From Kaistia defluvii (GTDB lineage: Bacteria; Pseudomonadota; Alphaproteobacteria; Rhizobiales; Kaistiaceae), in NCBI RefSeq assembly GCF_040548815.1, contig NZ_JBEPSM010000001.1:1302001-1366000 (forward strand): a stretch of 64,000 nt of DNA, given 5' to 3'. Made by a program: the position numbers and the translations under genes. Below, piece by piece: positions 1-8,869 of the stretch; position 1 is the stretch's first letter; each line of letters opens with the position of its first letter. The notes beneath the pieces were generated by a model. It was not told the DNA's origin. It worked only from the letters and a program-made list of their open reading frames with translations, and did no database searches.

Positions 1-377
1 ACGGTGCCATCGAAGATCGGCACGGCAGCGATGCCGTCATACTGCTTGGTCAGCGCGCCATCGATGCCGGCGACCATCACCTCGGCCGTAAGACCGGTGC
101 CGAGCTGGATGTAGTCGACGGTGGTGTTGAGCGGCTTCAGATATTCGGTGGCGGCGGCGATGCCCTTGTCTGCCGCTTCCCAAAAGGACGAGCCCTGGAA
201 CGAGAGTACAGCGAGGCGCAGCGGCTTGGGCGCCGGGCCCTGGGCGGCGACGGTGCCGCCAACGGCCTTGGCGCCTTCGGAGAGCGCAGCCTCGGCCAGG
301 GCGAATCCCGGCACGAGCGGCAGCGCCAGGCCGGCTGCCGAGAGCATCAGGAAGCGGCGGCGATCGAATGTGGTCAT
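1..377 (-). CDS. Sugar ABC transporter substrate-binding protein (N-terminal part, cut by left edge)
   Basis: Only the first 125 residues are present; the gene runs off the left edge. The N-terminus carries a twin-arginine signal (DRRRFLM at residues 5-11, then a hydrophobic stretch ending FALA near residue 28), followed by a mature start typical of RbsB/XylF-like periplasmic sugar-binding proteins (LRLAVLSFQGSSFWEAADKG). It lies directly downstream of an RbsC-type permease on the same strand, so it is probably the binding protein of that permease. The start ATG at 375-377 is preceded by GGAGGAAACC. Substrate unknown. Confidence 0.85.
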   Translation of the reverse strand, partial: MTTFDRRRFLMLSAAGLALPLVPGFALAEAALSEGAKAVGGTVAAQGPAPKPLRLAVLSFQGSSFWEAADKGIAAATEYLKPLNTTVDYIQLGTGLTAEVMVAGIDGALTKQYDGIAAVPIFDGT

Positions 378-407
378 GGTTTCCTCCAGAGTTGAGCTTG
401 GTAGTGG

Positions 408-426
408 GGCGGCCGTTCGGACCGCC
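408..426 (-). other. Intercistronic hairpin between permease and binding protein
   Basis: A GC-rich inverted repeat (GGCGG...CCGCC, about 7 pairs with one wobble) fills most of the 49-bp gap between the permease stop and the binding-protein start. There is no U-run, so it is more likely an mRNA-stabilising or processing hairpin than a terminator. Confidence 0.35.
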
Positions 427-1380
427 TCAGTCTTCTTCGCTGCGGCGGTTCAGGCTGTCCGCGCCGACGGCGAGGATGACGACCAGACCGATGGTGATGG
501 TCTGCCAGTAGCCGGAGACGTTGAGCAGGACGAACGCGTTGCGGAGCAGGCCGATCAGCGCCGCGCCGATGACGACGCCGCCGATCGAGCCGCGCCCTCC
601 GGCCAGCGCGACGCCGCCGAGGATAACTGCGGCGATGACGTCGAGCTCGTAGCCGAGGCCGAGATTGGGGTTGGCATTGGTCAGCATGCCGCCGAGCAGC
701 AGGCCGCCCAGACCGGCGAGGCTGCCCGAGACGGTGAAGACCAGGATCCGCGTCTTCGCCACGTCGATGCCGGCAAGGCGCGCGGCGCGGGCGTTGTCGC
801 CGACCGCATAGACATTGCGACCCCAGCGCGTTCGCGTCGCGAACAGCCAGACGAGGATCGTCAGCGCCACCAGCAGGATGAACTGCACCGGCAACCCGCC
901 GATCTTGCCGTAGCCCAGAAACGCCGCCCAGTTGTCGAAGCGCTGCGGATTGCCATTGGTGATCAGCAGCGCCGCGCCGCGCGCGATCGACAGCGTGCCG
1001 AGCGTGGTGATGAACGGGTTGATCCGGAGCTTGGTGATCAGCACGCCATTGGTGAAGCCGATCGCCATGCCGATGCCGATCGCGCCGACAATGCCAAGCG
1101 ACGGCATTCCGGTGGTCGCCGACACGATCGCCCCGGTGACGGCCGAAAGGCCGATCACCGAACCGACGGACAAATCGATGCCGCCGGCGATGATCACCAG
1201 CGCCTGGCCCAGCGCGACGATGCCGACCACGGAGATCTGGCGCGCCACATTGGAGAGGTTGCGCCCAGTCAGGAAGAACTCGCTCGTGAAGGTCAGCCCG
1301 AGAAAGACGAGGATGAGCATCGCGAGAACGGTCGCCTCGCGGCGCGTCCGCACGAAACGGATGACGGTGGCAGCGTTCAT
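427..1380 (-). CDS. RbsC-type sugar ABC transporter permease
   Basis: Inner-membrane permease of the BPD_transp_2 (RbsC/XylH) family, 317 residues, strongly hydrophobic throughout. The family loop GGIDLSVGSVIGL is at residues 66-78, and the conserved C-terminal stretch AAVILGGVALAGGRGSIGG is present. It is followed by a TAT-exported binding protein (1-377), while the matching RbsA-type ATPase is not in the window and may lie beyond the left edge. It sits at the distal end of a long minus-strand carbohydrate operon. Family assignment is firm; the substrate is not known. Confidence 0.92.
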   Translation of the reverse strand: MNAATVIRFVRTRREATVLAMLILVFLGLTFTSEFFLTGRNLSNVARQISVVGIVALGQALVIIAGGIDLSVGSVIGLSAVTGAIVSATTGMPSLGIVGAIGIGMAIGFTNGVLITKLRINPFITTLGTLSIARGAALLITNGNPQRFDNWAAFLGYGKIGGLPVQFILLVALTILVWLFATRTRWGRNVYAVGDNARAARLAGIDVAKTRILVFTVSGSLAGLGGLLLGGMLTNANPNLGLGYELDVIAAVILGGVALAGGRGSIGGVVIGAALIGLLRNAFVLLNVSGYWQTITIGLVVILAVGADSLNRRSEED

Positions 1381-1383
1381 GGA

Positions 1384-2154
1384 TCAGCGTCTCTTGAAGG
1401 TGGGCTGGCGCTTTTCCTTGAAGGCGGCGCGGCCTTCGGCGGCGTCTTCGGTGGCGAAGCAGATGGTCTGCAGGTCGCGCTCGTAGTGGATCGCCTGCTC
1501 CTGCGGCATGGTGAACGCCGCCTGCAGGTTGAGCTTCGCCGTTTCGGCCGCGATCGGCGCCCGGCTGGCGATCACGTCGGCGATGGCGCGTGCCCGGGCG
1601 AGAAGATCGGCCTGTGGCACGACTTCCGACACCAGCCCCCAGGCCAGCGCCTTTTCGGCCGGGATCGGATCGCCGGTCATGATCATCAATGCCGCATTGG
1701 ATGGGCCAACCGAATGCGCGAGGAAGGTCGCCATGCCGCCACCGCCGATCCAGCCGAGTTTTATTTCCGGGGCGGCGAACTGCGCGTTGTCGGAAGCAAT
1801 GCGGATGTCGCAGGAGAGCGACGTTTCCAGCCCGCCGCCAAAGGCATAGCCGTTGACCGCCGCGATGGTCGGCTTCAGCAGCTTGCGGATCGCGTCGCAG
1901 TAATCGGCGCGATTGCGGAACTGCCAGGGCGAGGCATAGGTGTCGAGTTCCTTGATGTCGGAGCCGGCACAGAATGCCCGCTCCCCCGCGCCGGTGACGA
2001 TGACGACACGGATCGTGTCGCTGTCATTGCATTCCTGCACGGCGGCGACGATCGCCTTCGACATTTCCGGCGTGACGGCATTGAGCTTGGCCGGCCGGTT
2101 GAGGGTGATGGTCGCGACATGGCCGTCGACGGTGAAGAGGATGTCGTCGGTCAT
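1384..2154 (-). CDS. Enoyl-CoA hydratase/isomerase (crotonase family)
   Basis: 256 residues, full length for the crotonase superfamily. The oxyanion-hole segments are visible (CAGSDIKEL at 62-70; GYAFGGGLE at 102-110). Both acidic residues used by true hydratases are kept: Glu110 in GGGLE and Glu130 in AAPEIKLG. It overlaps the upstream CoA-transferase by four bases (ATGA, 2151-2154), so the two are translationally coupled and probably act in sequence on one CoA thioester. Its place between sugar-type genes is unusual and suggests that the imported compound is processed to an acid and then activated with CoA. The exact substrate is not predictable. Confidence 0.9.
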   Translation of the reverse strand: MTDDILFTVDGHVATITLNRPAKLNAVTPEMSKAIVAAVQECNDSDTIRVVIVTGAGERAFCAGSDIKELDTYASPWQFRNRADYCDAIRKLLKPTIAAVNGYAFGGGLETSLSCDIRIASDNAQFAAPEIKLGWIGGGGMATFLAHSVGPSNAALMIMTGDPIPAEKALAWGLVSEVVPQADLLARARAIADVIASRAPIAAETAKLNLQAAFTMPQEQAIHYERDLQTICFATEDAAEGRAAFKEKRQPTFKRR

Positions 2155-3344
2155 GCCGAGCCCTCACTGACGGCGCCCTTGGCGAGCAGATCGTTGATCG
2201 CAGCCTCGTCCAGGCCGGCTTCCCGAAGCACGGCCCGCGTATGCTCGCCGGTCAGCGGCGCGCCGCGCTCGACGGTCGAGGGCGTCTTGGAGAACTTGAT
2301 CGCGAAGCCCGGCGTCTTCACATGGCCTTCGGTGGGATGGTCATATTCGACGAAGGTGCCGTTGTGCTTGATCTGCTCGTCCTCGACGAGGTCGGCATAG
2401 CCATAGACCGGGCCGCACCAGATATCCGCTGCGCGCAGCAGTTCCAGCCATTCGGCCGAGGACTTCGTCTTCAGCTTCTCGCGCGTCTTGGCGAAGATCT
2501 CGTCGCGCTTCTCCCAGGTGTCGACCTCGTCGTCCATGGTGAGGAAGCTGTCCTCGCCGATCACCGCGCCGAGCGTGGCGAGCTTCGGGAACGAGACGAT
2601 GATGAAGCCGTCGGTGGTCGCGAACGCCCCGTAGGGCGCGCGGATATAGACATGCGCATGCGGCTCGGCCGACCGGGTCTGCGGCTTGCCGGCGACGGTG
2701 AAGACCGAAAGCTCCTGCATCTGGATCGTGGTGATGGCATCCAGCATGTTGACCTGGACCAGTTGGCCCTCGCCCGTCCGCTCGCGATGCAGAAGTGCTG
2801 CCAGCGCGCCCTCGAAGGCGGTGTAGGCCGTGATCGCATCGACCAGATACTGGCCGGCGGGGGTCGGCGGCTCGCCCTCGCGGCCGGCCGAAAGCATCGC
2901 GCCGGACATGCCCTGCAGCACCAGATCCTGGCCCGGGCGGTTCAGATACGGGCCGTCCTCGCCATAGCCCGAGATCGAGACATAGATCAGCTTCGGGTTG
3001 ATCTTGGACAGGCTCTCGTAGTCGACGCCCAGGCGCTTGGCGACGCCGGGGCGATAGTTTTGCAGGAAGACGTCAGCCGTCTTCACCAGTTCGAGCAGCA
3101 TCGCCTTGCCGTCGGGGTTCTTCAGGTCGATGGCGAGCGAGCGCTTGTTGCGGTTGAGCGACAGGAACGAGACGTTGACCTTGTTGCCCCGCGCGCCGCC
3201 AGCCGCGACATGGCGCTGCCACTCGCCGTTGATCGGCTCGACCTTGACGACATCGGCGCCGAGATCACCCAGACGCTGCGCCGCGAACGGCCCGGCCATG
3301 GCGATCGAGCAATCGAGTACGCGGTACCCGGAAAGAATGCCCAT
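2151..3344 (-). CDS. CaiB/BaiF family (class III) CoA-transferase
   Basis: 397 residues, the usual length of formyl-CoA transferase-like enzymes that move CoA between carboxylic acids. The N-terminal motif LDCSIAMAGPFAAQRLGDLG is typical, and Asp169 in GQYLVDA occupies the position of the catalytic aspartate (Asp169 in Oxalobacter Frc). It is coupled to the crotonase by an ATGA overlap and lies downstream of an SDR dehydrogenase after a 139-bp gap holding an A-type repeat. Together these point to activation and hydration or dehydration of an acid made from the imported substrate. CoA donor and acceptor are unknown. Confidence 0.92.
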   Translation of the reverse strand: MGILSGYRVLDCSIAMAGPFAAQRLGDLGADVVKVEPINGEWQRHVAAGGARGNKVNVSFLSLNRNKRSLAIDLKNPDGKAMLLELVKTADVFLQNYRPGVAKRLGVDYESLSKINPKLIYVSISGYGEDGPYLNRPGQDLVLQGMSGAMLSAGREGEPPTPAGQYLVDAITAYTAFEGALAALLHRERTGEGQLVQVNMLDAITTIQMQELSVFTVAGKPQTRSAEPHAHVYIRAPYGAFATTDGFIIVSFPKLATLGAVIGEDSFLTMDDEVDTWEKRDEIFAKTREKLKTKSSAEWLELLRAADIWCGPVYGYADLVEDEQIKHNGTFVEYDHPTEGHVKTPGFAIKFSKTPSTVERGAPLTGEHTRAVLREAGLDEAAINDLLAKGAVSEGSA

Positions 3345-3373
3345 TTTCTAAAACCTCAAAGATCCGAACAATC

Positions 3374-3467
3374 CGTCATCCCTGCGAAAGCAGCGATCCA
3401 TTCAGCCTATTGGAGGAGGCCGCATGGATCCCGGGTCTCCGCTTCGCTCCGCCCGGGATGACGGCGG
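3374..3467. repeat. Palindromic intergenic repeat, family A, copy 1
   Basis: Starts with CGTCATCCC and ends with GGGATGACGGCG, with internal GATCCATTCAGC and CATGGATCCCGGG words. The same scaffold recurs near 4265, 15221, 35133, 51445 and 53412. This copy lies between the CoA-transferase and SDR genes. Confidence 0.75.
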
Positions 3468-3483
3468 CGCGCATGCGAATGGA

Positions 3484-4236
3484 TCACGTCATCCACCAGC
3501 CGCCATCGACGTTGAGCGTCTGGCCGGTGACGAAGCCGGAGTTTTCGGAGGCGAAAAAGATCAGTGCGTTGGCGATATCGGCCGGCTCGCCCCGGCGCTT
3601 GACTGCCTGCCGGTCCAGCACATGGCGATTGTAGCCCTCGGGATCGGGATGGATCTTTTCCGCGTCGGTCGGGAAGGCGCCGGGCGAGATCGCATTGACC
3701 GTGACGCCATAGGGGCCGAACTCGCGCGCCCACGCCCGCGTCAGTCCGACCAGAGCGCCCTTCGACTGGATGTAGGGCGACAGGTTGGCCCAGCCGCCCG
3801 AAAGCGTGACGCTGGCGATGTTGATGATGCGGCCGAAACCCTTCGCCCGCATCGAGGGCAGCGCGACCTGTACGCAGACGATGCCGGCATCGACATTGAT
3901 GCGCTGGACCGCCTGGTGCTCCTCGATCGTGTATTCCTCGAACGGCTTCGACGGATAGATCGCGGCATTGTTGATGACGATGTCGAAGCCGCCGACCTCG
4001 GCCGAGAGCGCTTCGAGCGCCGTCCGCAGCCCGGCGAGATCGGACAGATCGAGCGCCTTGAAAACCAGCCTGTCGAGGCCGCGCTCGCCGGCGGCTGCCT
4101 TCAGGGCCTCACCCTTGGCCGGATCATTGTCGATGGCGACGACGGTGGCGCCCGCTTCCAGGAATGCCAGCGTCGCCGGCAGCCCGAGACCGCCTGCGGC
4201 GCCGGTGTAGAGGATGGTCTTGTTCTGAATGGTCAT
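3484..4236 (-). CDS. SDR-family NAD(P)-dependent oxidoreductase
   Basis: 250 residues, classical short-chain dehydrogenase. The dinucleotide-binding TGAAGGLG is at 11-18, Asp36 ends the second strand (which favours NAD), NNAA is at 89-92, and the catalytic set is Ser142, Tyr155 and Lys159 (YIQSK). The C-terminal GQTLNVDGGW is typical of sugar and polyol dehydrogenases. It lies between the DUF4432 protein and the CoA-transferase, so it probably oxidises a sugar-derived hydroxyl in this island. Family firm, substrate unknown. Confidence 0.92.
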   Translation of the reverse strand: MTIQNKTILYTGAAGGLGLPATLAFLEAGATVVAIDNDPAKGEALKAAAGERGLDRLVFKALDLSDLAGLRTALEALSAEVGGFDIVINNAAIYPSKPFEEYTIEEHQAVQRINVDAGIVCVQVALPSMRAKGFGRIINIASVTLSGGWANLSPYIQSKGALVGLTRAWAREFGPYGVTVNAISPGAFPTDAEKIHPDPEGYNRHVLDRQAVKRRGEPADIANALIFFASENSGFVTGQTLNVDGGWWMT

Positions 4237-4264
4237 TTGTCAGTTCCAAAGATCCCGAATTCTG

Positions 4265-4387
4265 CCGTCATCCCGGGCAAGCGCAGCGCGACCCGGGATC
4301 CATTCAGCCGTATCGCCGACAGGAGAGGCGCCGGATTCCCGGATGCGCGGCGGAATGGATCCCCGCTTTCGCAGGGATGACGGCGAG
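4265..4387. repeat. Palindromic intergenic repeat, family A, copy 2
   Basis: CCGTCATCCCGGG at the left and AGGGATGACGGCGAG at the right are reverse complements, with CCCGGGATCCATTCAG and GGAATGGATCCCCGC between them. It lies in the gap between the DUF4432 and SDR genes. Confidence 0.8.
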
Positions 4388-4413
4388 TTGGGAGCGACAG
4401 CCAGAAGCGCATA

Positions 4414-5592
4414 TCACCGCCCCCGGATCGGTCGATGATGGCCCGTAGGCGTCGGATATTCGTCCGTCGGCTGCACGGCGAGCCCGGCGATGCGCTGCTC
4501 GAGCGCGGCCGTCGCGTCCTTTCCGGCATGAATGCGGAACGTCGTGTCGTAGCGGCGCTCGTCGCCGTGCTCGAGCCAGATCAGCTCGTTGTGTTCGCGG
4601 GCATAGGTCTGACCCAGCACATGGTTGGTCGAGGGCTCCAGACCGATGGCGTACTGGCCGGCCTGCAGGTTCTGCCATTCAAACTGGCAGGGGAACTGGT
4701 CCTTGCGGGTTTCGACCTCGAAGGCGAGGCCGAGGCGATCGTTGACGAGCGCCACCGGCACGAGGCCGTTGGCGTCGGCCTTCATCTCGTGCTGCCAGAC
4801 CTGTTCATGGAAGTTCTTCTGCGGCGCCGGCAGGGTGCGATAGCCAACGCCCTGCTTGCGGTAGTCCGCGCCGGCATGGGCGGCCCAGACCACCTCCTCG
4901 ATCGGCGCGACGTACTGGGCGCCCTCTTCCAGCAGCGGCGCGGCCGGATTGATGTGGTAGCAGTACATGTGCGGCGTCTTGTAGAAACCGTGATTGACGA
5001 CGCGGTCGGTGAGCTTGATCTCGCTGGAGCCGACCTGGGCCTCGATGCGGCGGATCAGGTGCAGGTCCTCGCCGAAAACCGTCGATTGCTGCACCACGCC
5101 TTCCGCCCACAGCGTGCATTCGTCGCCGTCCCAGGCCTCGCCATAGCCGGTGAGCCGGGCCGGGATGGTGCCGACGCGGCCATGCAGCGAGTGCTTCACG
5201 GTCTTGCGCGGGCCGTAGACATAGCTGTCGGCCGGCGCCTCGTGCATGAACAGGATGTGGTCGAGACCGCAGGTCACCAGCAGGCCGGAGAAGGAGCGCA
5301 TCCAGCCGAGGCCGCCCTCGCCCTCATATTCATGCAGGAACGCATTGCGGAATCCGGCGGGCGAATGCCAGCCGATCGAGGTTCCCTGATAATCGAGATC
5401 GGCGATATCCATCGCGCGATCGACCAGCACGGTGAAGCGCAGGCCGGACCCGGTGCGGAATTCGAGCATGCGAATGCCGCGTTCGACACCGTCGCCGAGC
5501 GTCGTCAGCCGGACGCCGGCGAATTGCGACAGCATACCGGAATGCTCCGCCAGTTCGCGCCGCGAAAAAGTCCGCCCGAAAAGTTGCACCAT
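4414..5592 (-). CDS. DUF4432 (aldose 1-epimerase-like) family protein
   Basis: 392 residues resembling the galactose-mutarotase-like DUF4432 proteins found in sugar operons. Supporting stretches include VLVDRAMDIADLDYQG, IGWHSPAG, the central HMYCYHIN and the C-terminal IGLEPSTNHVLG. No signal peptide, so presumably cytoplasmic. It probably epimerises or otherwise binds a free sugar before the Gfo/Idh/MocA dehydrogenase and isomerase encoded upstream act. A mutarotase role is an inference from fold and context; the family's activity is little characterised. Confidence 0.82.
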   Translation of the reverse strand: MVQLFGRTFSRRELAEHSGMLSQFAGVRLTTLGDGVERGIRMLEFRTGSGLRFTVLVDRAMDIADLDYQGTSIGWHSPAGFRNAFLHEYEGEGGLGWMRSFSGLLVTCGLDHILFMHEAPADSYVYGPRKTVKHSLHGRVGTIPARLTGYGEAWDGDECTLWAEGVVQQSTVFGEDLHLIRRIEAQVGSSEIKLTDRVVNHGFYKTPHMYCYHINPAAPLLEEGAQYVAPIEEVVWAAHAGADYRKQGVGYRTLPAPQKNFHEQVWQHEMKADANGLVPVALVNDRLGLAFEVETRKDQFPCQFEWQNLQAGQYAIGLEPSTNHVLGQTYAREHNELIWLEHGDERRYDTTFRIHAGKDATAALEQRIAGLAVQPTDEYPTPTGHHRPIRGR

Positions 5593-5634
5593 GGTCGTGT
5601 CCTGATTGTCCTGTTTCGTGAAGGGCGAAGAAGT

Positions 5635-5754
5635 CCCTCACCCAACCCTCTCCCGCCAGCGGGAGAGGGTCATTCTGCCAGCGCTCTTCCATCGACCTCG
5701 CGGCCTCATGGGAGCGCCCCTCTCCCGCTGGCGGGAGAGGCCGGGTGAGGGTCT
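5635..5754. repeat. Palindromic intergenic repeat, family B, copy 1
   Basis: Outer arms CCCTCACCC / GGGTGAGGG enclose two inner hairpins, CCCTCTCCCGCCAGCGGGAGAGGG and CCTCTCCCGCTGGCGGGAGAGG. The same architecture is seen near 11953, 47945 and 59862. Confidence 0.8.
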
Positions 5755-6668
5755 TACAGTCCGTTCGCGCGGAACTTGTCGTCGAGGAACTTCTTCGCGC
5801 GCGGAACATCGTCTTCCGACAGATGCTCGATGATGACCGGGATGTTCGGGTGCTTTTCCGACAGGCGCTGGAGATACAGGTCGTAATTGAGCGAGCCGGT
5901 GCCCGGTGCGTTCAGGACCATTTCGCCGACGCCGCGGAAGGTGTGCGAGGCGAGCGCGTCGTCATCGCCGATATCGGCGTGCTTCTCGCTCTTGTCGTCG
6001 CCGGCGCGGGCAACGTCCTTGGCGTGTGCGATCTTGATCTTGTCGGCAAGCGTGTCGAACACCTGGTTCAGCACCTTGTCCATGCTGTCGATGTTGTGAT
6101 CCTCGAAGTAGTTCGTCGGATCCATCAGCAGGCCGAGGCCCGGATGATCGACCTGCGCGAACATGCGGACCGTCTCCTCGACCGAGCCGACGACGTTGTT
6201 CACATAGGTTTCGAGCAGGAACATCGAGCCATGGTCATAGGCTTCCTGCGCCAGTTCCGCGATCACCGCGCGGCACATCTCAAAGCCTTCTTCCGACTTG
6301 TTCTTCGGATCGCTCATCCATTCGCTCTCGGTATTGTAGGTACCGGTTTCGGAGATGACGTAGGGCGAGCCGAGGTCGCGGGCGTTGCGGATGATTTCCT
6401 TCAGGCGCTCAACATTGGCCTCGCGGTGGGCGAGGTCCGGATGGATGATGTTGGTGTAGCCGGAGATGCACGAAATCGGCAGGTCGTTGTCGCGGAACGT
6501 ATCGCGAACCTTCTTGGCCTTCTCCTTGGTGATCTGGCCGGCGCCGAGGTCGATATCCTTGAAATGGAGATCGAGCTGGACGGTGTTGAAGCCGTGCGCG
6601 CGGATCTTTTTGGCCGTCTCTTCAAGGCCATAGGGGAAATAGCCGGTGAAAATGCCAGACTGCATCAT
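5754..6668 (-). CDS. Sugar phosphate isomerase/epimerase (AP endonuclease 2-type TIM barrel)
   Basis: 304 residues of the xylose-isomerase-like TIM-barrel family (IolE/IolI/YcjR-like). Likely metal ligands are the acids and histidines in VISETGT, MDPTNYFEDHN, IAHAKD and VIIEHLSEDD. The first ATG (6666-6668) has GGAGG eight bases upstream. The gene follows the Gfo/Idh/MocA dehydrogenase after 20 bp; this pairing is the standard arrangement for inositol-like and rare-sugar pathways, where an oxidised sugar is isomerised or epimerised. Substrate not predictable. Confidence 0.88.
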   Translation of the reverse strand: MMQSGIFTGYFPYGLEETAKKIRAHGFNTVQLDLHFKDIDLGAGQITKEKAKKVRDTFRDNDLPISCISGYTNIIHPDLAHREANVERLKEIIRNARDLGSPYVISETGTYNTESEWMSDPKNKSEEGFEMCRAVIAELAQEAYDHGSMFLLETYVNNVVGSVEETVRMFAQVDHPGLGLLMDPTNYFEDHNIDSMDKVLNQVFDTLADKIKIAHAKDVARAGDDKSEKHADIGDDDALASHTFRGVGEMVLNAPGTGSLNYDLYLQRLSEKHPNIPVIIEHLSEDDVPRAKKFLDDKFRANGL

Positions 6669-6688
6669 GATGAGTTCCTCCCTGGAAT

Positions 6689-7777
6689 TCAGATAGTGAT
6701 TTCGGAAAGCTTGACGGCGCGACCCTCGGCGATCGAGCGGTAGCCCGCCTCAATCAGCGCCACGGTCTTGACGTTGTCGGCGACGGTGAGCGCGGGCGCA
6801 TCGCCCGTCTTCACCGCATATTGCAGCTGCTCCATCACGCCCTTGAAGGCGTGCGGGAACCACATCGTGTCCCATTCCGGCGTGACCCACTTGCCGCCGG
6901 TCGTGGTCTTCGAGGCATAGGTCAGCGTCGACGCGGCGCCGGTCGGCCAGCCGATCGTGCCCTGGGCGACGCCATCGGTGCCCTCGACCCGCCACTTGAT
7001 GTAGATGTCGGAGTCGAAGCCCTCTCCGCGCGGGCCGGACCAAACGTCCTCCAGCGACACGGCCATCACGCCGGACTCGAACTTGATCGTCGAGGCGGTG
7101 ATGCCGTCCGTGTGCTCGAATTTCGTGCGCGGATCGGTGCGGGCGGCGGTGTAGATCTCGTCGACCTCACCGAACAGAAAGCGAAGTACATCAAGGTGAT
7201 GCACGCTCATGTTCGAGAGCGTCAGCCGGTCATACTCCTCCAGGAAAGTCTGCCAGTGCGGGATGGCGCGCATCTCGATCGTGGCGATGACCGGCGTGCC
7301 CAGTTCCCCCTTGTCGAGGATCTGCTTCAGCACGCGCATGGACTGGTCGTAGCGCATGTTCTGGTTGACGGAGAGGATCTTGCCAGCGGCCTTGGCCTCG
7401 TCACGCAGCGCGATGGCGTCTTCCAGCGTCAGCGCCAGCGGCTTCTGCGCCAGGATCCCCTTGATATGCTTCTGCTTCAGCGCATGGCGGATCAAAGCCG
7501 GCTGTTGGTCGGGGGGAAAGGCGAGGTCGAGGATCTCGACGTTTTCGTCTTCGATCAGCGCTTCTGGCGTCTCATGCACGGTCGGGATCGACCAGCGTGT
7601 CGCCACCTTGGCGGCGTTGGCCTTGGTGCGCGACGCGATCGCCACGACCGGGAAGCCGGCCTCCTGATAGGCGGCCAGATGGCATTCGGCCATGATCATG
7701 CCGGCGCCGATGGCGCCGATCCGGAGATCGTTGACCCGGATCTCCGGATCCGGCGAGAAGCCCTTGGAATCAGCCAT
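6689..7777 (-). CDS. Gfo/Idh/MocA family oxidoreductase
   Basis: 362 residues with an N-terminal Rossmann fold (IGAIGAGMIMAECHL near residues 16-30) and the family's catalytic lysine in AQKPLA (the usual EKP has become QKP). Such enzymes oxidise sugars, inositols or amino-sugars with NAD(P). Two adjacent ATGs exist; the second (7775-7777) is chosen because GGAGG lies five bases before it but only two before the first. It lies between the importer genes and the isomerase in the same operon, so it probably carries out the first oxidation of the imported sugar or polyol. Confidence 0.9.
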   Translation of the reverse strand: MADSKGFSPDPEIRVNDLRIGAIGAGMIMAECHLAAYQEAGFPVVAIASRTKANAAKVATRWSIPTVHETPEALIEDENVEILDLAFPPDQQPALIRHALKQKHIKGILAQKPLALTLEDAIALRDEAKAAGKILSVNQNMRYDQSMRVLKQILDKGELGTPVIATIEMRAIPHWQTFLEEYDRLTLSNMSVHHLDVLRFLFGEVDEIYTAARTDPRTKFEHTDGITASTIKFESGVMAVSLEDVWSGPRGEGFDSDIYIKWRVEGTDGVAQGTIGWPTGAASTLTYASKTTTGGKWVTPEWDTMWFPHAFKGVMEQLQYAVKTGDAPALTVADNVKTVALIEAGYRSIAEGRAVKLSEITI

Positions 7778-7793
7778 CATTTCCTCCGTCTGC

Positions 7794-8867
7794 TTAGGGG
7801 TTCACGCGAGGAACGGCAGTCCCGTCCGCGGCGAAAAAGTGGATGTCGGCCGGATCGACCGAGAGGGTGATCTTCTCGTCCGCCGCGTATTTCGGCTGGC
7901 CACGCAGCAACGCCCGCAGGCGCTCCTCCCCGGCGGTCAGCGTCACTACGGTGAAGCCTCCGAGCGGCTCGACCTCGAAGATCGTCGCCGCGGCGCCGTC
8001 GCCTTCGCGCCAGGGCGCGAGCTTCAGGCTTTCGGGGCGGATGCCGAAGGCGGCCGTGCGGTCCGGCACGGCAGCGAGCGGCAGGCGGATAACACCCTCC
8101 GCCGCTGTTAGCCTTCCGTTAACCGTATCGGCCGTTCCGGCGAGCAGATTGATCGTCGGAGCGCCGACGAGGCTGGCGACATAGCGGCTTGCCGGACGAT
8201 CATAGATCGCGCGCGGCGTATCGACCTGGCGGATAACGCCAGCATCGAGGATCGCCATCCGATCGGCGACCGACATCGCCTCTTCCTGGTCGTGGGTGAC
8301 ATAGACCAGCGTGTGGCCGAGCTCCTGCTGCAGGCGCTTCAGCTCGACGCGGGTTTCCTCGCGCAGCCGGGCGTCCAGCGCCGAGATCGGGTCGTCCATC
8401 AGATAGGCGGCAGGGTCGCGGACCAGGGCGCGGGCGATTGCCACGCGCTGGCGCTCGCCACCGGAAAGCTGCGCGGGCGGCTTATGCAGGATGTGGCCGA
8501 TATGGAGCTTCTCGGCGACGGCGGCGAGCTTGGCCGCGATCTGCGCCTCCGGCACCTTCCGCTCAACCAGCGGAAAGCGGATGTTCTCGCGCGCGGTCAT
8601 GTGCGGAAACAGCGCCAGGTTCTGGAACACCATGGCGACGTTGCGCTCGGCCGGCGACACGGCGTTGACGCGCTTGCCGCCGATGAGGATCTCGCCCTCG
8701 TCCGGCGTCTCCAGCCCGAGGATCAGGCGCAAAATCGTCGTCTTGCCGGAGGATGGCGGGCCGAAGAAGCAGAAGAACTCGTTGTCGCGGATGGTGAAGG
8801 AGGCGCGGTCGAGCGCCAGCGTGTCGCCATAGCGCTTCGAGACGTTGTCGAAGGTGATCTCGGCCAT
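7794..8867 (-). CDS. CUT1-type ABC transporter ATP-binding protein 1 (degenerate Walker B)
   Basis: 357 residues, MalK/UgpC-like with a C-terminal regulatory domain. Walker A is GPPSSGKTT (36-44), the signature LSGGE (134-138) is canonical, and the switch His is in YVTHD. The Walker B end reads YLMDDP (155-160), so the catalytic Glu is replaced by Asp159. It lies two bases after a second, different ATPase gene, and together with the two permeases they form a four-gene block like the rhizobial glycerol importer GlpS/GlpT/GlpP/GlpQ. The partner ATPase has the complementary defect (degenerate signature, intact Walker B). Confidence 0.92.
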   Translation of the reverse strand: MAEITFDNVSKRYGDTLALDRASFTIRDNEFFCFFGPPSSGKTTILRLILGLETPDEGEILIGGKRVNAVSPAERNVAMVFQNLALFPHMTARENIRFPLVERKVPEAQIAAKLAAVAEKLHIGHILHKPPAQLSGGERQRVAIARALVRDPAAYLMDDPISALDARLREETRVELKRLQQELGHTLVYVTHDQEEAMSVADRMAILDAGVIRQVDTPRAIYDRPASRYVASLVGAPTINLLAGTADTVNGRLTAAEGVIRLPLAAVPDRTAAFGIRPESLKLAPWREGDGAAATIFEVEPLGGFTVVTLTAGEERLRALLRGQPKYAADEKITLSVDPADIHFFAADGTAVPRVNP

Positions 8868-8869
8868 GC

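Noticed and set aside
121..2400. Long plus-strand open frame (about 760 codons) across the permease, crotonase and CoA-transferase genes
   Set aside because: It is antisense to three clear family members and its translation is Arg/Asp/Gly-rich low-complexity sequence typical of a high-GC shadow frame.
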